Positions 52,883 through 61,637 of a stretch of DNA of 64,000 nt are shown piece after piece (position 1 is the first letter of the stretch; the number at the start of each line of letters is the position of its first letter). The position numbers and the translations under genes are program-made. The DNA lies in the NCBI RefSeq assembly GCF_020005365.1, contig NZ_JACNML010000001.1, forward strand, positions 248,001 to 312,000, given 5' to 3'. The DNA is from Kangiella shandongensis. GTDB taxonomy: Bacteria > Pseudomonadota > Gammaproteobacteria > Enterobacterales > Kangiellaceae. The notes beneath the pieces are model-generated. The model ran no database searches. It saw nothing but the letters and a program-made list of their open reading frames with translations, and had not been told where the DNA came from.

Positions 52883-53583
52883 GGTGAGTCAACGTTAACG
52901 TCTTCAAGACTCGGTAGTATAAATTCCTTACCTTTAAAACTCACCACCAGATCATTTTCCAGAATTTCTTTAACGTGAAAGTCTTTGCTGATCCTGTCGC
53001 CTTCGGCATAGGCTCGCCCATTAAGCATGACAAAGCGATCTTTAGGCTGAGTGGCGTAAATATGAGTGGTGTAGACCAGTGACGGTAGGTCAGCTTTGCT
53101 AATAGCGTCCGTTGAGTTCGCACGCTCTGTACCCTCATGAGCTGATATCTGTGAAGCTGTATTTGATGTTCTGGCAACCGGCTTTCTCTCAACCCTTTCG
53201 ACTACAGGCGAAGCAACCTGAATTGGCTTGGACGCCACCATCGACTCCTGTTGTAGCTGGGTTTGATTGACTTCTGCCACAGCAGCGTCTGCTTGCTGCT
53301 CTTTTTTTGCCGTAGCTACTATCTTACTGGGCTGAGCAACTTGTTTAGGCTGTTGCTCTATATATTTTGCAAACTGTTGCGACGACGGATTAAACAGCAT
53401 AAACAATAAAACACAAATGATTAAGACTAATACCATGACCACAATAGGCCAAAACCAGCGGATTGCTGACTTTTCTTCTTCAAACTCATAAATGGCATGC
53501 TCACTGGATAAATCCGGGATCTCATCCTGCTCTTTATTCGAATCCGTTTTGTCTTTTTTCAGGGCATCGAGAATATATGACAT
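52879..53583 (-). CDS. GspB-like general secretion accessory protein
   Basis: 234 residues. The N-terminus MSYILDALKKDKTDSNKE and a single transmembrane helix (about 44-65) followed by a long Gln/Ala-rich linker and a C-terminal domain ending ILENDLVVSFKGKEFILP match GspB/ExeB proteins, which help localise the type II secretin. It starts at the 3' end of the ExeA-like gene (1-nt overlap), so the two work as a unit. No other type II secretion genes are in the window. Confidence 0.85.
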   Translation of the reverse strand: MSYILDALKKDKTDSNKEQDEIPDLSSEHAIYEFEEEKSAIRWFWPIVVMVLVLIICVLLFMLFNPSSQQFAKYIEQQPKQVAQPSKIVATAKKEQQADAAVAEVNQTQLQQESMVASKPIQVASPVVERVERKPVARTSNTASQISAHEGTERANSTDAISKADLPSLVYTTHIYATQPKDRFVMLNGRAYAEGDRISKDFHVKEILENDLVVSFKGKEFILPSLEDVNVDSP

Positions 53584-55292
53584 TAGCGTCCTCCAGGCTG
53601 ACTATTGCCACTGTTTGAAGGAATGAGTTTAGGGATATTATCAACTACCTGATTGTTAATCATAATAACGGAGTGCTTACCTAAAATACCGTCAGCCACC
53701 AAACCATGATTCTGTTGGAATTTTAACAGCCAGGCTTCCACTTCTTTATTAAACCGATCAGCAGGCATGATATTAATATTATCAATGCTAAAAATAGCGT
53801 CAGTTAACCAGCGCACAACCGGACCAGAGTCCCCCATACTGGTTTGCTCAACAAAGCCATCCGGCATCTTCCAGAATAGTTGGTACTCACCCAGCCACAA
53901 CGGGTTTAACTGAACCTGCTTCATGCGTACTTCATTATCACCAAATTGCAATACAAAATACTCACCTTCAATCGCCTTCAACGTTCCCCAGAAAACGCCT
54001 GATGTTTCGGTTCCGAACTTTAAATTTAATGGGCGGTTCAATTGCTTGATATAGGCCCAGTCAGCCATGCCAGAATCACAGCTTAAGTTATAGCCTGCGG
54101 CAAAGTCACAAGGGCGACTGGACTGGTAAGGGTAATAGGTGACGCCCCATAAAGCGAATAAATTACGCGCCGAGGTGATCCCGGTACGATCCCAGCTCTG
54201 CTCTCCCCACAGCTCCTGTGCAATGTCACCATTGCTCTTAATCGAAGAGACCTTATCCGCCTTATCGTTGACGGCAGAAGTTTCGTTGGCCAGCTCTTCT
54301 TCATTTGTTGTTTGAGTCGGCTGCTTTGCTACGCCAATTTCAGACTGCTGCTGATCGGACAATTGCGCCCACTGCGGATAATATTGCGGTACAAACCAAT
54401 ATGCTGCCACAATAATGAGTAGTAGACAGGCAGCAATGCCCCATAAGAAGCCATGTCGTGTACCTTTGCCGCTCTCCTGTTCTTCTTCGCCCAGAACTTC
54501 TTTGATCGCCCGCTTTACAATCGGCACCGAGACCATGCTCTTTTTTTCAACCGACGTCCCCAGCAATGCCCGATCCGATATCACATTGATTAAGCGCGGC
54601 ACACCACCGCTAGCCCTGTGGATTTCCTTGATCGCTGCGGACTTAAACAAGGAGCGCTGCAGACCGGCAACTCGCAGACGGTGCTCAATATAAGATGCCG
54701 TTTCATTTAAATCGAGTGGTTTCAGATGATAACGAGCGGTCACCCTTTGCGCTAACTGGCGCAACTCCTTCTTGGCCAATAACTCCTGCAATTCAGGCTG
54801 ACCAATAAGAATAATCTGTAACAGTTTCTTTTCGTTGGTCTCGAGGTTGGTTAACAAACGAATTTGTTCCATCACTTCGACGCTCAGGTTCTGAGCCTCA
54901 TCGATCATTAAAACGGTATTCAATCCTTGCTCATGGTTGCTAAGTAAATAATCCCTCAGCAGATCGGTAAATGCTTTAAGGCTTTGCTCACCCGGCTGGT
55001 ACTGGATCCCCAGCTCATCGCACATAGTTGCCATCAGTTCGATAGCATTGAGCTTTGGATTAAGGATATAGGCTAGCCGAACATTCGATGACAGCTGCTC
55101 CAAAAGGCAACGACACACAGTTGTCTTGCCGGTACCCACTTCGCCGGTTAACATCACAAAACCACCGCCGGAGCCAATGCCGTACAGCAGGTGTGCCAAA
55201 GCATCGCGGTGCCGCTCACTCATAAATAGGAAGCGAGGATCCGGTGCAATAGTAAAAGGCGTATTTTTAAACCCAAAAAAGTCGTTATACAT
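53583..55292 (-). CDS. ExeA/GspA-like AAA ATPase with peptidoglycan-binding region
   Basis: 569 residues from ATG at 55292-55290 (the family starts MYNDFFGF); a GTG 4 codons upstream is an alternative. Walker A GEVGTGKTT (about 51-59) and Walker B VLMIDEAQNL (about 122-131) define the AAA domain. One transmembrane helix (about 275-295) separates it from the periplasmic part, which ends with a peptidoglycan_binding_1-like stretch (AWLLKFQQNHGLVADGILG). ExeA couples ATP use to insertion of the secretin in peptidoglycan. Operon with the GspB-like gene. Confidence 0.88.
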   Translation of the reverse strand: MYNDFFGFKNTPFTIAPDPRFLFMSERHRDALAHLLYGIGSGGGFVMLTGEVGTGKTTVCRCLLEQLSSNVRLAYILNPKLNAIELMATMCDELGIQYQPGEQSLKAFTDLLRDYLLSNHEQGLNTVLMIDEAQNLSVEVMEQIRLLTNLETNEKKLLQIILIGQPELQELLAKKELRQLAQRVTARYHLKPLDLNETASYIEHRLRVAGLQRSLFKSAAIKEIHRASGGVPRLINVISDRALLGTSVEKKSMVSVPIVKRAIKEVLGEEEQESGKGTRHGFLWGIAACLLLIIVAAYWFVPQYYPQWAQLSDQQQSEIGVAKQPTQTTNEEELANETSAVNDKADKVSSIKSNGDIAQELWGEQSWDRTGITSARNLFALWGVTYYPYQSSRPCDFAAGYNLSCDSGMADWAYIKQLNRPLNLKFGTETSGVFWGTLKAIEGEYFVLQFGDNEVRMKQVQLNPLWLGEYQLFWKMPDGFVEQTSMGDSGPVVRWLTDAIFSIDNINIMPADRFNKEVEAWLLKFQQNHGLVADGILGKHSVIMINNQVVDNIPKLIPSNSGNSQPGGR

Positions 55293-55389
55293 AACGCAGC
55301 TCACAGCCCTGTTGAGCAGATATTGTCTAACTTATCCGCTTTGCTTATTATGACTAATATAGTGCAAAGCCACAATTGGTACAATTTTT

Positions 55390-55842
55390 ATGTTTAAAGG
55401 AAGACGCATATTACTGCTTATCATAACGAGTTTAATGGTTTCAGCAGCCCATGCAAAAATCTACAAGTGGGTCGATGAACACGGTAATACACATTTCTCA
55501 GACAAACCGCCCAAGAACAAGACTATCAAAACCACCGAGCAAAGCTTGGATAATATGAACGTGACTGACATGCCACGTCCGGTAAAGACCAAGCCGTTAA
55601 GCGCGGTCGAATGTCAGAAAGCGGTCGATAACTTTACCAATAGTTACCAGAACCACCGGAAAAAAATCGAGCAGAGACTGAAGCGCAAGGAAATCAATGA
55701 CATCCAGTTTGCAGACAAGCTCACTGAGCTGGAAGAAATGAAGAAAAAAATCACGCTAAAAAATTGCCACAAGGCTGATCCCAAACTCAACACCCTGCTA
55801 CACTGTATGGCAAAGAACCCCAATACTCAGGTATGTGATTAA
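55390..55842 (+). CDS. DUF4124 domain-containing secreted protein
   Basis: 150 residues. A signal peptide (cleavage after AHA, about residue 22) is followed at once by KIYKWVDEHGNTHFSDKPP, the DUF4124 signature. The rest is basic and helical with three cysteines. Family function is unknown; members are periplasmic. The stop is 4 nt before the cca ATG, so the two genes are likely co-transcribed. Confidence 0.85.
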   Translation: MFKGRRILLLIITSLMVSAAHAKIYKWVDEHGNTHFSDKPPKNKTIKTTEQSLDNMNVTDMPRPVKTKPLSAVECQKAVDNFTNSYQNHRKKIEQRLKRKEINDIQFADKLTELEEMKKKITLKNCHKADPKLNTLLHCMAKNPNTQVCD

Positions 55843-55846
55843 TAGA

Positions 55847-57082
55847 ATGAAGGTTTACCTCGTTGGCGGTGCAGTCCGTGACCGCCTGTTAGGCTTAAGC
55901 GTGACCGACCATGACTATGTCGTCGTCGGTGCGACTCCGGAAGACATGGAAGCACAGGGCTTTAAGGCTGTGGGCAAAGATTTTCCGGTATTTCTGCACC
56001 CCGAAACTGGTGAAGAGTATGCGCTGGCACGCACCGAGCGCAAATCCGGGCGCGGCTATAGAGGGTTTGAAGTTAACTTCTCCAAAGACATCACGCTGGA
56101 AGACGACTTAGTTCGCCGCGATCTGACCATTAATGCTCTGGCACAGGCCGAAGACGGCACTATCGTCGATCCTTATGGCGGTCAGAACGACATTAAGCAC
56201 AAGATACTGCGTCACGTGTCACCGGCCTTTGCCGAAGATCCACTACGAGTACTGCGCGTTGCCCGCTTTGCTGCCAGGTTCCACCACCTCGAGTTTGAAG
56301 TCGCCCCTGAAACTCTGGCGCTAATGACCGAGCTGGTTAATCAGGGTGAGATGCAATACCTTACTGCCGAGCGCGTCTGGACAGAAACGCACAAAGCCCT
56401 GTCAGCTCAGTCTCCCCAGGTGTATTTTGAAGTATTGCGCGAATGCGGTGCCTTAAAAGAGCTGTTTCCTGAACTGGACTGCCTGTGGGGGATCCCCAAC
56501 CCTGAAAAGTGGCACCCTGAAATCGATACCGGAGTGCATACCATGATGGTGCTGGAGCAGGCCGCAAAAAAAACCGATAACACCGTAGCCCGTTTTGCCG
56601 CCGTGATGCATGATTTGGGTAAAGGTGTCACACCCGAGGAACACTGGCCGCAGCACCGTGGTCATGAAGAGTCTGGCGTTCCACTGATCAAGTCGTTGTG
56701 CCGCCGAATCAAAGCTCCCAAGGATTACGAGTACCTGGCTATCCAGGTCTCCCGTTTTCACCTACACAGCCATAAGATGTTTGAACTGAGACCAAAGACC
56801 GTTTACAAGGTACTCAAATCGATTGGCGCTTATCGAAAAAACAATATCTTGGAGCCCTTTATTCTCGCCTGCGAAGCCGACTTTAACGGTCGTCTGGGAC
56901 TGGAGAACGAGCCTTACCCCCAGGCAAATCTGTTGCGCGACTGCTTTAAGATCTCCCAGTTTATTGATGCCAGGCCGTTAATGGAACGAGGATTTGAAGG
57001 AGCTGAACTCGGCAAAGCGATCGAACGCGAACGCATAGCCAGAATCAAACACAGTCTTCAGAAAGCAAAAAACGGCTCGTAG
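55847..57082 (+). CDS. cca: Multifunctional CCA-adding tRNA nucleotidyltransferase
   Basis: 411 residues from ATG at 55847, the same as E. coli Cca. The nucleotidyltransferase motif GGAVRDRLLG with D21 and D23 (TDHDYVV) is at the start, RRDLTINA follows, and the HD phosphohydrolase site is AVMHDLGKG (about 251-259). It adds or repairs the CCA tail of tRNAs and has 2',3'-phosphodiesterase activity in this group. An upstream in-frame GTG at 55835 would overlap the DUF4124 gene and is less likely. Confidence 0.95.
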   Translation: MKVYLVGGAVRDRLLGLSVTDHDYVVVGATPEDMEAQGFKAVGKDFPVFLHPETGEEYALARTERKSGRGYRGFEVNFSKDITLEDDLVRRDLTINALAQAEDGTIVDPYGGQNDIKHKILRHVSPAFAEDPLRVLRVARFAARFHHLEFEVAPETLALMTELVNQGEMQYLTAERVWTETHKALSAQSPQVYFEVLRECGALKELFPELDCLWGIPNPEKWHPEIDTGVHTMMVLEQAAKKTDNTVARFAAVMHDLGKGVTPEEHWPQHRGHEESGVPLIKSLCRRIKAPKDYEYLAIQVSRFHLHSHKMFELRPKTVYKVLKSIGAYRKNNILEPFILACEADFNGRLGLENEPYPQANLLRDCFKISQFIDARPLMERGFEGAELGKAIERERIARIKHSLQKAKNGS

Positions 57083-57092
57083 GCCGCTTTTC
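57068..57092. terminator. Bidirectional terminator between cca and uppP
   Basis: AAAACGGC, a TCGTAG loop and GCCG followed by CTTTT form a short hairpin with A and T runs on both sides (one bulged base). It includes the cca stop and would also end uppP transcripts from the other strand. Confidence 0.6.
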
Positions 57093-57094
57093 TA

Positions 57095-57916
57095 TCAACT
57101 AAAGACAAAGAACAGTAGAACAATACCCAGTACCATTCGATACCACACGAATGGCATAAAACCGATTTTTTCCAGCCACTTCAGGAAAAAATGAATACAG
57201 GTAAAGGCACTAACCGCTGACACGATGATCCCCAGGATCAAAAAGCTCCAATCGAATTTAGCCCCTTCTTCAACTAACTGATAGCCCTTTAAACCACCCG
57301 GTAACAAAATCGCCGGAATAGATAACAGAAACGAATACCGTGCTGCCGCTGTACGTGAGAAACCCAACATCGCCGCTGCCGTCATAGTAATGCCAGAACG
57401 CGACGTGCCGGGTATTAAAGCCAACGCCTGCGCCACACCAATCACCAGGACATCTTTCCAGCGCAGCTCATATTCATTTTTGAACTGACTGCGTTTTTTG
57501 CCGTTATACTGCGTTTCAGCAAAGGCCAGTAATAAGCCAAAAACAATCGTGGTCGCTGCGATCACCGAAATCGATCGTAAATAATTATCAACGATATCGA
57601 AATATTCTAAGAAAAGACCAAACAGACCCACGGGAATCGTGCCCCAGATAACCGCCCATGCCAGCCTCGAATTTGGCGTCGAGCCCTTACCGGCCACCGA
57701 ACCACACCAGGCCGTGACCATCTCCACCACTTCCTTGCGGAAATAGATCAGCACAGCGGTCAGAGTCCCCACGTGCACTGCTACGTCAAAAGCCAGCCCC
57801 TGATCCTGCCAGCTCAATACTTTCGAAGTCAGAATCAGGTGTGCCGAGCTCGAAATCGGTAAAAACTCTGTTAGCCCCTGAATCAGGGCTAAGAATACTG
57901 CTTGTAGCCAATCCAT
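57095..57916 (-). CDS. uppP: Undecaprenyl-diphosphatase UppP (BacA)
   Basis: 273 residues with about eight transmembrane segments. The catalytic motif region LIQGLTEFLPISSSAHLIL (about 11-29, Glu17) and PGTSRSGITMTAA (about 170-182) are the two conserved loops of the BacA family. It recycles undecaprenyl diphosphate for peptidoglycan synthesis and gives bacitracin tolerance. Convergent to cca; the 5' side carries structured element 2. Confidence 0.95.
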   Translation of the reverse strand: MDWLQAVFLALIQGLTEFLPISSSAHLILTSKVLSWQDQGLAFDVAVHVGTLTAVLIYFRKEVVEMVTAWCGSVAGKGSTPNSRLAWAVIWGTIPVGLFGLFLEYFDIVDNYLRSISVIAATTIVFGLLLAFAETQYNGKKRSQFKNEYELRWKDVLVIGVAQALALIPGTSRSGITMTAAAMLGFSRTAAARYSFLLSIPAILLPGGLKGYQLVEEGAKFDWSFLILGIIVSAVSAFTCIHFFLKWLEKIGFMPFVWYRMVLGIVLLFFVFS

Positions 57917-57956
57917 ATTGTTATCTCAATATTATTTATGTTTACATTTTTAATTA

Positions 57957-58170
57957 CCCTTTTCTTTGCTCGTCCAAAGAAAAGGGCGAAAAGAAAAGAT
58001 GCCCCGGTCGTTAGGTCTTTCGACTTCCTTCAATCATTAAAGGTTAAAAACATGCCGTCAAACGAAACATCCTGTTTCGTCTTGACTAAATTGGGCTTCC
58101 TGCCCAATTTGCATGATAACCTTTAATGCTTTCAGCTAACTCCAAGAGGGCCCTAAAGTTGCCTGAAAGC
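57957..58170. other. Structured intergenic element 2 (nested hairpins)
   Basis: This 402-bp gap (57917-58318) begins with a perfect 12-bp hairpin (57957-57968/57975-57986, loop CTCGTC) and the purine-rich CGAAAAGAAAAG run. A perfect 12-bp outer stem (58035-58046 with 58117-58128) encloses an inner 5-bp stem (58051-58055/58111-58115) and two hairpins: 58057-58086 (loop TCC) and 58088-58110 (AAATTGGGC, loop TTCCT). A fourth hairpin lies at 58128-58170. The fold plan equals that of element 1 while the stem sequences differ. Beyond 58170 to 58318 I see an AT-rich stretch and nothing else. Confidence 0.6.
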
Positions 58171-58318
58171 CATTCCTCAAACTGACAAATATCACTTCAC
58201 TGAAATATTTTGTTCTTAGGCGCGGCGGAGTGAAAAGGATAAAAAAGGAGTTTATTCTAATAAATGACTTTTTTAACTTTTTACTCTAACAAAGCATAAG
58301 GACAAAATAGACAGTGGA

Positions 58319-58576
58319 TTACTTAGTGACTCCAACATAGAAGCCATAGATCATAACCTCAACAAAAATAATAAACCAAAACCAGGCACCAAAACCCACA
58401 GCCTTTAAAGTAAAAGTATTGAGCTTTTTACTGCGCCACACTAAAAGCGCAGACAGTCCAGCCGATATTACAACGGCCAGTGCCAATAACCAGTACCAGC
58501 TGTCATCTTTACCCGCTGCGGCAAAGGTCAGTGGCGAAAACAACCCAATCAAGCCTGCAAAAATTACTTTTTTCAT
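58319..58576 (-). CDS. Small membrane protein, hypothetical
   Basis: 85 residues with two or three hydrophobic segments (about 3-20, 28-46, 57-80); the first may be a signal peptide (cleavage near TFA). The middle has WRSKKL, a basic turn. No family recognised. Its ATG overlaps the stop of the MidA-like gene by 4 nt (58573-58576), so it is the last gene of the folate-linked operon. Confidence 0.65.
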   Translation of the reverse strand: MKKVIFAGLIGLFSPLTFAAAGKDDSWYWLLALAVVISAGLSALLVWRSKKLNTFTLKAVGFGAWFWFIIFVEVMIYGFYVGVTK

Positions 58577-59796
58577 AGTGATTTAAACCCAGATAATGTG
58601 CCTGAGAAGTTTTTGGACAGTCCAAGGACTTTAATAGTTTGTCCCATTTCAGCAGGCATTAACAGTGTTTGTAACTGCTGAGCAACCGACAGGCCGGCTA
58701 TTGTATCAGAATCTTGTGCCTGCGCCACGAACTGCTCAATGCCACTTAAGGTCAGGAAAAGAGCTTGTGACGTAAAACCCAAGATATCACTCCCCTGTTG
58801 CTGTGCAGTTTCTGCCAGTTGAGTAAAGTTCACGGAACAGGTGATGTCCTGCAAGCCCAGTAAAGCAAGTGGCGTCGAATGCTTTCGCTGACGGTAATAA
58901 CACTGCAACGTGCCCTGTGGGCGATATGGCGAGTAAAGCTCTTCTTGCTCATAGCCATAATCCAACAGTATGACGCAGCCTTGTTCGAGGCTCTCCATCA
59001 GTGTTCGCATCCAGTCATTGCGTAACTCGGACGTTTCCACCAGATAACCTTCGGGCCACATTGAATAAGAATTAAAATTCCTCTTCTGCCAACCGCGGCT
59101 GTAGTCCGTGACATGAAACTCTAAGCTGAATCCGCGCTCATTGTATTTAACAAAACCCTGAGCTAACCCATGCTCCGTTTTCATTAGCAACTCAAAAGGA
59201 ATGGCATCAATCACTTCGTTGCCAATGATCACCCCTTTAAAACTCTGCGGCAGTTTATCCAACCAGACAACTTTAGTGACCAGGTGGGGAAGCTCTGCTT
59301 TAAGCAGCTGCTGCTGGCGCTGGCGCAATTCAGCAGAAACTTCGAGAATATAATAAGTTTCCGGCACACGCTCTTCGACTTCCAGTTGCCGTAACAGATC
59401 ACACATTAAGCGCCCAGAGCCCGCACCTAACTCAAGGATAACGGGCTGAGTATGTTCAAATGCCTGCATGATACTTTGCGCCAGAGTTTTCCCAAATAAA
59501 GGAGACAGCTCTGGCGCAGTAACAAAATCCCCCTGTGCTCCCAACTTATAACTACCGGCACTGTAATAGCCGAGCCCAGGTGCATACAGCGCCTGCTGCA
59601 TAAAGTCTGAAAAAGGAATTTTTTGTTTCAGATTAATCAGCTCGGATACCTTTTGCGCTAAGGCAAAGCTCACATCAACCGCAGCAGAATTCGGTTCGGG
59701 TAACTCCAGCGTGCGGCATTGCTCCTCGATTAACTGCTGATAGTCGCTTCTGTCGCAACAAAACGTAGGGAACCTTGAACTGTCCATCACCGACAT
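58573..59796 (-). CDS. MidA/NDUFAF7-like SAM-dependent methyltransferase (COG1565)
   Basis: 407 residues. The start has KIPFSDFMQQALYAPGLGYY, the COG1565 signature, and the SAM loop is ILELGAGSGRL (about 108-118); a later GNEVIDAIPFE is also diagnostic. The eukaryotic relative NDUFAF7 dimethylates an arginine of complex I; the bacterial role is not settled. Its ATG overlaps the stop of the pteridine reductase gene by one base (TAATG), and the next gene overlaps it by 4 nt. An internal ATG three codons in is an alternative start. Confidence 0.88.
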   Translation of the reverse strand: MSVMDSSRFPTFCCDRSDYQQLIEEQCRTLELPEPNSAAVDVSFALAQKVSELINLKQKIPFSDFMQQALYAPGLGYYSAGSYKLGAQGDFVTAPELSPLFGKTLAQSIMQAFEHTQPVILELGAGSGRLMCDLLRQLEVEERVPETYYILEVSAELRQRQQQLLKAELPHLVTKVVWLDKLPQSFKGVIIGNEVIDAIPFELLMKTEHGLAQGFVKYNERGFSLEFHVTDYSRGWQKRNFNSYSMWPEGYLVETSELRNDWMRTLMESLEQGCVILLDYGYEQEELYSPYRPQGTLQCYYRQRKHSTPLALLGLQDITCSVNFTQLAETAQQQGSDILGFTSQALFLTLSGIEQFVAQAQDSDTIAGLSVAQQLQTLLMPAEMGQTIKVLGLSKNFSGTLSGFKSL

Positions 59797-60509
59797 TATA
59801 AAAACTCACCACCATCGATGGGTAATACAGTTCCCGTAATAAAGTCCTGCCCCACCAAAAAGTTAACGGCGTCACCGACAGCTTTTGGCGACCCGGTGCG
59901 GGCCAGAGGGATTTGCTCAGCCATACGCTCGAAATGATCCTGATCGGCACCTGGCGGTGGCAAAATGGCGCCAAGAGCTAAACCATTAACTTGAACGTTA
60001 GGCGCCAGCTCGCGGGCAAGCGACTCGGTTAAGTGCCACAAGCCGGATTTTGACAGACGATAAACAAGATGATCTCCTCCGGGTTGATTCGTTCTTGCAT
60101 CTAAAATATTAATGATATGACTGGCAATAGGCGCATGATCCACAAAAGCTTGCGCAAGCAGTAAAGGAGCTCTTAAATTCAGCCCCATGACTGAATCCCA
60201 ATCTCCCAAATTCCCAAGGATAGAGTCTTCCTGCGGAAAAATAGCGGCGCTGTTAACCAAAATAGACAAATGATTATCGGCAAATACTCGCTCAATCAGT
60301 TCGCGACATTGCTCGGGTAACGACAGGTTAGCCTGATAAAGTTTTACACCGACACCAAACTTCTTTATGTCTTCCACCGTTTGTACGGCTTCTTTCGATG
60401 AATGGTTATAATGCAAAGCAATGTCATATCCTTGCTCAGCAAGAGCTAAGGCAACTGCTCTTCCCACTCGGATAGCCCCGCCCGTTATCAGAGCTGTTTT
60501 TCTAACCAT
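59796..60509 (-). CDS. Pteridine reductase (FolM-like short-chain dehydrogenase)
   Basis: 237 residues. The N-terminal ITGGAIRVGRAVALALAEQG (TGxxxRxG type, residues 8-27) differs from standard short-chain dehydrogenases in having the arginine typical of pteridine reductases and FolM. The catalytic Y-x3-K is VYRLSKSGL (about 149-157), and the end has PIDGGEFL. It likely reduces dihydromonapterin or dihydrofolate. It lies between folK and a MidA-like gene in a folate operon, which supports the role. Confidence 0.85.
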   Translation of the reverse strand: MVRKTALITGGAIRVGRAVALALAEQGYDIALHYNHSSKEAVQTVEDIKKFGVGVKLYQANLSLPEQCRELIERVFADNHLSILVNSAAIFPQEDSILGNLGDWDSVMGLNLRAPLLLAQAFVDHAPIASHIINILDARTNQPGGDHLVYRLSKSGLWHLTESLARELAPNVQVNGLALGAILPPPGADQDHFERMAEQIPLARTGSPKAVGDAVNFLVGQDFITGTVLPIDGGEFL

Positions 60510-60521
60510 GACTCTCCCCTT

Positions 60522-61013
60522 CTAACTCCAGTCAAAATCAATTGGCCACAATCTTTGTTCTTCTTTTTTGCTAAATGTCTGCCACAGCTGTTGGTAGGTT
60601 TCATCTTCTACAGGATGCTTTACATTTGGAGCAATTTCCGCCAGAGGCTGCAATACAAATGCATGGTACAACACTTCCCCTCGCGGTAAACGAATCGGTT
60701 TCTCGCACACAATCTCGTCATACAACAACAAGTCGATATCCAAGATTCGATTGCTAAACTTGGCTTCACCTCGAACCCGTCCGGCATCTTTCTCAATCTG
60801 CTTAAATGCTCTATCCACTTGAGAAATGGTCATTTGTGTCCGCGCAGAAGCCACCAGGTTGAGAAAGTTGTCGCCCTCAAAACCAACCGCCTCACTTTCG
60901 TAAACCCGTGATATATTCAGATCGGAAAAGTAGTAACCCAACTGCTTCAGTCCGTAGCGGATCTGACGCTCAGCGTCCTGATTGCTACCAATACTGATAT
61001 AAACTGTAGCCAT
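60522..61013 (-). CDS. folK: 2-amino-4-hydroxy-6-hydroxymethyldihydropteridine diphosphokinase FolK
   Basis: 163 residues, normal for HPPK. The start VYISIGSNQDAE and the signature stretch SNRILDIDLLLYD (about 85-97), together with an HAFVLQPLAEIAP end, identify the enzyme. It transfers pyrophosphate from ATP to hydroxymethyl-dihydropterin before FolP acts. It follows folB after 21 bp and is followed by the pteridine reductase gene after 12 bp. Confidence 0.93.
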   Translation of the reverse strand: MATVYISIGSNQDAERQIRYGLKQLGYYFSDLNISRVYESEAVGFEGDNFLNLVASARTQMTISQVDRAFKQIEKDAGRVRGEAKFSNRILDIDLLLYDEIVCEKPIRLPRGEVLYHAFVLQPLAEIAPNVKHPVEDETYQQLWQTFSKKEEQRLWPIDFDWS

Positions 61014-61034
61014 ATAGCTAACCTTCTGAGCTCA

Positions 61035-61403
61035 TTACGATTTCGTGCCGCGCTCAATCAAAACGCCAACATTCTTTGAGCCGCGAACAGCGCCTGGCTT
61101 ACTTAACTTCAGCTTTAACCAGGACACGCCAAATTCCTCTTGAATAATCTGAGCAATCTTTTCTGCCAAGGTTTCAACCAACTGAAACTCGGACTCTTCT
61201 ACAAAGCTTATCACACGCTTAGCAACCGACTTATAGTCCAGACACTGATCGATCGTATCTTCTTCGGCTGCGGGGCGAATATCATGTGCCATTTCCAGAT
61301 CGATACTGATGGTTTGACGAATTTGCCGTTCCCAGTCATAAATACCAATCACGGTATCGACTTTTAAGTCTTCAATAAAAACGATATCCACTGCACTTCT
61401 CAT
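61035..61403 (-). CDS. folB: Dihydroneopterin aldolase FolB
   Basis: 122 residues. VIGIYDWERQIRQTISIDLEM (about 18-38) and the C-terminal LSKPGAVRGSKNVGV with the catalytic lysine match FolB. It cleaves dihydroneopterin to hydroxymethyl-dihydropterin. First gene of the operon folB-folK-reductase-MidA-small membrane protein. E. coli keeps folB next to plsY (ygiH) too. Confidence 0.93.
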   Translation of the reverse strand: MRSAVDIVFIEDLKVDTVIGIYDWERQIRQTISIDLEMAHDIRPAAEEDTIDQCLDYKSVAKRVISFVEESEFQLVETLAEKIAQIIQEEFGVSWLKLKLSKPGAVRGSKNVGVLIERGTKS

Positions 61404-61534
61404 TTATTGGTGTTGTTAATCCGATAGAATATCAAATTCCAGGCAATTTGTTATCAATCCGCTAACTTTTTGTATACACTACACCCAACAAGAGTTGCGA
61501 AGCAGCCGACAGACAAAACACAGAGAATATGGCA

Positions 61535-61627
61535 TGACCAACAGGAGCCGAAACGACCACGACAGAAACAGCACTGCTAAGGTGCTGGAACCTGCTCCTG
61601 CCCTGCCTCAACATATCAAGGAATAAA
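61535..61627 (+). CDS. Possible 30-residue leader ORF before plsY
   Basis: An ATG at 61535 opens MTNRSRNDHDRNSTAKVLEP and ends at TAA 61625-61627, 10 nt before the plsY ATG. The composition is Asn/Arg/Asp-rich and hydrophilic. A weak purine stretch (CAGAGA) precedes it. It could be chance; nothing else fills the gap 61404-61637 besides presumed promoters. Confidence 0.25.
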
Positions 61628-61637
61628 GGACTCGAGC

